Of a stretch of 64,000 bases of DNA, positions 61,572 through 64,000 are shown piece after piece. A program made the translations under genes and the position numbers. Numbering within the stretch: the first letter of the stretch is position 1; every line of letters starts with the position of its first letter. The stretch comes from Nocardiopsis alba DSM 43377 (GTDB lineage: Bacteria > Actinomycetota > Actinomycetes > Streptosporangiales > Streptosporangiaceae): the NCBI RefSeq assembly GCF_000341225.1, contig NZ_ANAC01000024.1:1-64000 (forward strand), read 5' to 3'. The notes under the pieces were generated by a model. It was given only the letters and a program-made list of their open reading frames with translations. It did no database searches and was not told the DNA's origin.

Positions 61572-62041
61572 CGGCTCGTCCACCGTTCTGCGCCCTCGTC
61601 GGGGCGGCGGTTCCCGTCTGTTCCGCTCTTCGTCGCCTCGGTCGGCGCGGGTTCGTCTCCCCCGCGTCCGCGTCGGCGTCGCGAGGCCCCACGGGGTCGT
61701 CGGGCCGCGGCGATCGCGCTGTCGAGTTGTACAGCCAGTTCCTCCTGCCGCAGATGCGCGGCGGAGGGTCGGGCACGTACTACCAGCAGGCTACCGTTTG
61801 GCAGAAACTCCGATCGAGCGCGCATCAGGTGACGCAGTCTGCGCTGGACGCGCTTGCGCACCACCGCTCCCCCGACCGCCTTGCTCACGACGAAACCGAT
61901 ACGTGGCGGGTCGGCGGCGTCGGTCTCCTTCTTCGGAGCGAGATAGACCACGCCCAGGGCGTCACGCGAGGCGCGCCTGCCCGAACGCATGACCGATCCG
62001 AACTCGGAGCTGTGACGCATCCGATTCCGCGGCGACAACAT
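61568..62041 (-). CDS. rnpA: ribonuclease P protein component
   Basis: 157 residues; protein subunit of RNase P, maturing tRNA 5' ends. RNR-box region [20 protein letters not shown], preceded by [16 protein letters not shown]. The long C-terminal tail of about 45 residues is Arg-rich and Pro/Glu-rich, beyond the usual 110-120 residues. ATG 62041 with GGAGGAACGCCG before it. Confidence 0.94.
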   Translation of the reverse strand: MLSPRNRMRHSSEFGSVMRSGRRASRDALGVVYLAPKKETDAADPPRIGFVVSKAVGGAVVRKRVQRRLRHLMRARSEFLPNGSLLVVRARPSAAHLRQEELAVQLDSAIAAARRPRGASRRRRGRGGDEPAPTEATKSGTDGNRRPDEGAERWTSR

Positions 62042-62110
62042 CGGCGTTCCTCCGGGAGCGGAAGGTGGCACGGCCGGACGCCTCGACCGACGCCGTCATG
62101 CCACGACAAA

Positions 62111-62142
62111 GGGACCGGCCGGCGAGAAGGCCGGACGGTCCC
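62111..62142 (-). terminator. attenuator-like hairpin between rpmH and rnpA
   Basis: Stem GGGACCG-CCGGC with complementary arm, about 25 bases after rpmH. It may end part of rpmH transcripts while letting some reach rnpA. Confidence 0.6.
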
Positions 62143-62168
62143 AGTGAAGACTTGAGGCTGCGCGTGGC

Positions 62169-62312
62169 CTAGTGGCTCACGGTCAGCGCGGCGCGTCCCT
62201 TACGACGACGCGAGGCGATGATGGCGCGACCGGCGCGCGTACGCATGCGCAGCCGGAAGCCGTGGACCTTCGCGCGACGCCGGTTGTTCGGCTGAAACGT
62301 ACGCTTGCTCAC
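62169..62312 (-). CDS. rpmH: 50S ribosomal protein L34
   Basis: 47 residues: [20 protein letters not shown] followed by [20 protein letters not shown] and AALTVSH, a complete L34. The GTG at 62312 has GGAG ten bases upstream. First gene of the rpmH-rnpA-yidD-yidC-jag-rsmG-parAB string leading away from oriC. Confidence 0.97.
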   Translation of the reverse strand: MSKRTFQPNNRRRAKVHGFRLRMRTRAGRAIIASRRRKGRAALTVSH

Positions 62313-62551
62313 TACTGGCTCCAGGGGCGTGTCAGGAAAGTACTACGACAGACCCCCAGGATATGCGGGGCCTTACAGTGCGTACGCCGTCGCCGCGACA
62401 TCGTGATCTCACGAGCGCAGGCAGAATCCTCGGCATAAGCATAAAGAAGATACGACCTGGTCGGGTCGGGGTCAAATCAGACCGCTGCGTGGGCCTCCGG
62501 GCGGGGGCCGGGCGGTGGTGGAGACCACTGCGCGCGCTCACCCCGACGGCC

Positions 62552-62842
62552 TGTGGACAACCCGCCCGATCGGCGTGTGAGACTTCCACAGAAGGTGGGG
62601 TCTGTGGATAACCTCAACCTGTGGATAACTCACCTCCGAAGCTGTCCACAGCCTCCCCGCCGTCGAACAGAAACGCTATAAACCCCTTCTGACCAGGGGA
62701 TTGTGGATAACCTCCCACTGTGCACAGACTCCTGACATCCTGTGGATAAACCTGTGCACAACCTGTGGACAACCCCGGGAACCTGTGGAAACCCGGGGGA
62801 CCTCGCCGCCCCCGCGACACGCGGGCGGTGGAGTTCTCCACA
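62552..62842. other. DnaA-box-rich origin region (oriC)
   Basis: Box-like 9-mers: TGTGGACAA 62552; TGTGGATAA 62603, 62620, 62702, 62741; CTGTCCACA 62642; TGTGCACAG 62719; TGTGCACAA 62753; TGTGGACAA 62764; TGTGGAAAC 62784; TTCTCCACA 62834. Most are in one orientation with uneven spacing. The region between rpmH and dnaA (62313-63042) holds no gene. The dnaA-dnaN side of the origin is beyond the window, so whether it also has boxes cannot be seen. Confidence 0.88.
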
Positions 62843-63042
62843 GGGTGGTTCCGGCCCGAGAGTCCGGATCCGTACCTCCATCCCTGCCCCGACACCTCCC
62901 TCAGGGGAGGACAATGGGAGTGGCGGACCTCCCGGGGTCCGACACCGAGACACGCAGCACCTATCTCCCCCGTCCCCTCACCGCCTCCGAAACCCACCCG
63001 AACAGATCCGCACCGAAGGGACAGCAACCATGGCAGGTCACC

Positions 63043-64000
63043 TTGGCTGACGCACAGGTCAACCTCGCAATGGTCTGGTCGAGCGTGTTGGACGGGATCG
63101 ACAACGACGCCCTCCCCGCACACCAGCGCGCCTGGCTGCCGCAGACCCGTCCGCTGGGCCTGATCGAGGACACCGCGCTGATCGCGGCGCCCAACGAGTT
63201 CACGAAGAAGGTCCTCGAAAGCCGGCTCCACCCGGCGATCAGCAAGGCTCTCTCCGCCCACCTGGGACGGGAGATCCGTGTGGCGGTGACGGTGGATCCC
63301 ACCGCCGTCCCCACCCCTCCCCCGACCCCGTCGCCCTATGGCGGGCCCCGAGAGCCCGTGCCCGGGCCGTTCTCCCCCGGGCGGGACCAGGGCCCGGCCC
63401 TGCCCGACCACGCGCCGCCGGTCACCGAACCGCGCCCCTCCCCCGCCCGGCCCTCCTTCCAGGAGCCGCGCGGGCAGCACGCGCGCCCGGCGAGCCCTCC
63501 CGCGCCGCCCGCCCCCGAGCGAGGCCCGGTCCCCGCCGACCTGCTCGGCCCCGAGGGGGCGCACGGGACCCAGGAGCCGCTCCCCACCGCGGGCGGATCC
63601 GCGGAACCGTGGCCCGAGGCACCCGCGCCGGAGACCCCTGCCGAGGCGCCCGGGCTCCAGGAGACACCGCCGGAGACCCCCGCGTCCTGGGGGGCGGCCG
63701 GAGGATGGCCCACCCAGGAGGAACTCTGGCGACAGCAGGGTTGGGGCGAGGCCGACTGGGACCGCCCCAACCGCTGGGAGACCCCGGCGTCCGAGGCCGC
63801 CGAGACACCCGAGGTCGGCACGGTGGCCCCGAACGAGGTCGAGGACGCGAAGGCCACGGAGGAGGAGCCCCCGGAGTCGGCGAGGCCCGCCGCCGAGGCC
63901 CCCTCCCCCACCGCACCGCCCGGGCGCTCTCCGGAGATCCCGCCGGGCGATCACGCGCGGCTGAACCCGAAGTACACCTTCGACACCTTCGTCATCGGCT
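63043..64000 (+). CDS. dnaA: chromosomal replication initiator DnaA (5' part)
   Basis: The first 319 codons; the rest is off the right edge. Domain I (about 1-85) has VNLAMVWSSVLDGIDNDALP and KKVLESRLHPAISKALSAHL. It is followed by an unusually long Pro/Glu-rich domain II (about 90-305), then NPKYTFDTFVIG, the start of the AAA+ domain III. The start is a TTG at 63043 (ADAQVNLAMVW), with AGG eight bases upstream; no better in-frame start is seen. Confidence 0.93.
   Translation, partial: MADAQVNLAMVWSSVLDGIDNDALPAHQRAWLPQTRPLGLIEDTALIAAPNEFTKKVLESRLHPAISKALSAHLGREIRVAVTVDPTAVPTPPPTPSPYGGPREPVPGPFSPGRDQGPALPDHAPPVTEPRPSPARPSFQEPRGQHARPASPPAPPAPERGPVPADLLGPEGAHGTQEPLPTAGGSAEPWPEAPAPETPAEAPGLQETPPETPASWGAAGGWPTQEELWRQQGWGEADWDRPNRWETPASEAAETPEVGTVAPNEVEDAKATEEEPPESARPAAEAPSPTAPPGRSPEIPPGDHARLNPKYTFDTFVIG

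Overview
The window is very GC-rich actinomycete chromosome ending at the replication origin. The gene order matches the origin-proximal region of Streptomyces and mycobacteria: dnaX, recR, dnaB, rplI-rpsR-ssb-rpsF, ponA, ino1, cca, murJ, sigM, trxBA, parBA, rsmG, jag, yidC, yidD, rnpA, rpmH, oriC, dnaA. DUF397, DUF6243 and three-helix-bundle small proteins, two TadA-associated proteins, many GTG/TTG starts and a DnaB intein fit a filamentous actinomycete, probably Nocardiopsis or a relative (family-level inference from gene content, not proven here). Most core genes left of oriC lie on the minus strand, co-directional with the leftward fork.

Layout. 0-5.9 kb: end of a DUF397 locus, a small PLDc_N membrane protein, a GntR regulator, then asd-lysC and recR, ybaB (minus strand). 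5.9-9.3 kb: an accessory block (MerR regulator, Old Yellow Enzyme, PCMT-like methyltransferase, DUF6243 protein) separates ybaB-recR from dnaX. 9.3-17.5 kb: dnaX, SRP RNA, then two inward-facing tRNA-Ser genes bracketing poxB, a HigBA-type toxin-antitoxin pair, a dienoyl-CoA-reductase-like flavoprotein and a PadR regulator. 17.5-22.3 kb: tadA with two associated proteins, upp and several small proteins, one with PHO-box-like repeats upstream. 22.3-25.7 kb: a gene-poor stretch and an AraC/oxidoreductase cassette flanked by two copies of a 63-bp element. 25.9-28.5 kb: dnaB with a 415-residue intein that looks class 3, followed by a cluster of DnaA boxes. 28.8-42.2 kb: MATE transporter, amidase, ribosomal protein/ssb operon, class A PBP, ino1, an MFS transporter, a GNAT protein, a methyltransferase and cca.

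42.6-56.4 kb is the envelope and redox section: a DUF6049 surface protein, two tandem MurJ flippases, a membrane pseudokinase, sigM with its anti-sigma factor, a two-component system and trxB-trxA behind a SigR-type promoter. 56.5-64 kb: parB, parA, rsmG, jag, yidC, yidD, rnpA and rpmH, six parS sites, and a field of about eleven DnaA boxes before dnaA, which runs off the right edge.

Functionally the right-hand part joins replication initiation (DnaA boxes, dnaA), origin segregation (ParAB/parS), membrane insertion (YidC, YidD, Jag) and peptidoglycan building (MurJ, PBP). The most unusual signals are the DnaB intein with an extra Cys-rich segment, the DnaA-box cluster beside dnaB, the 63-bp repeats around the AraC cassette, a TetR-like operator present at two distant sites, and parS sites read as codons of parA.
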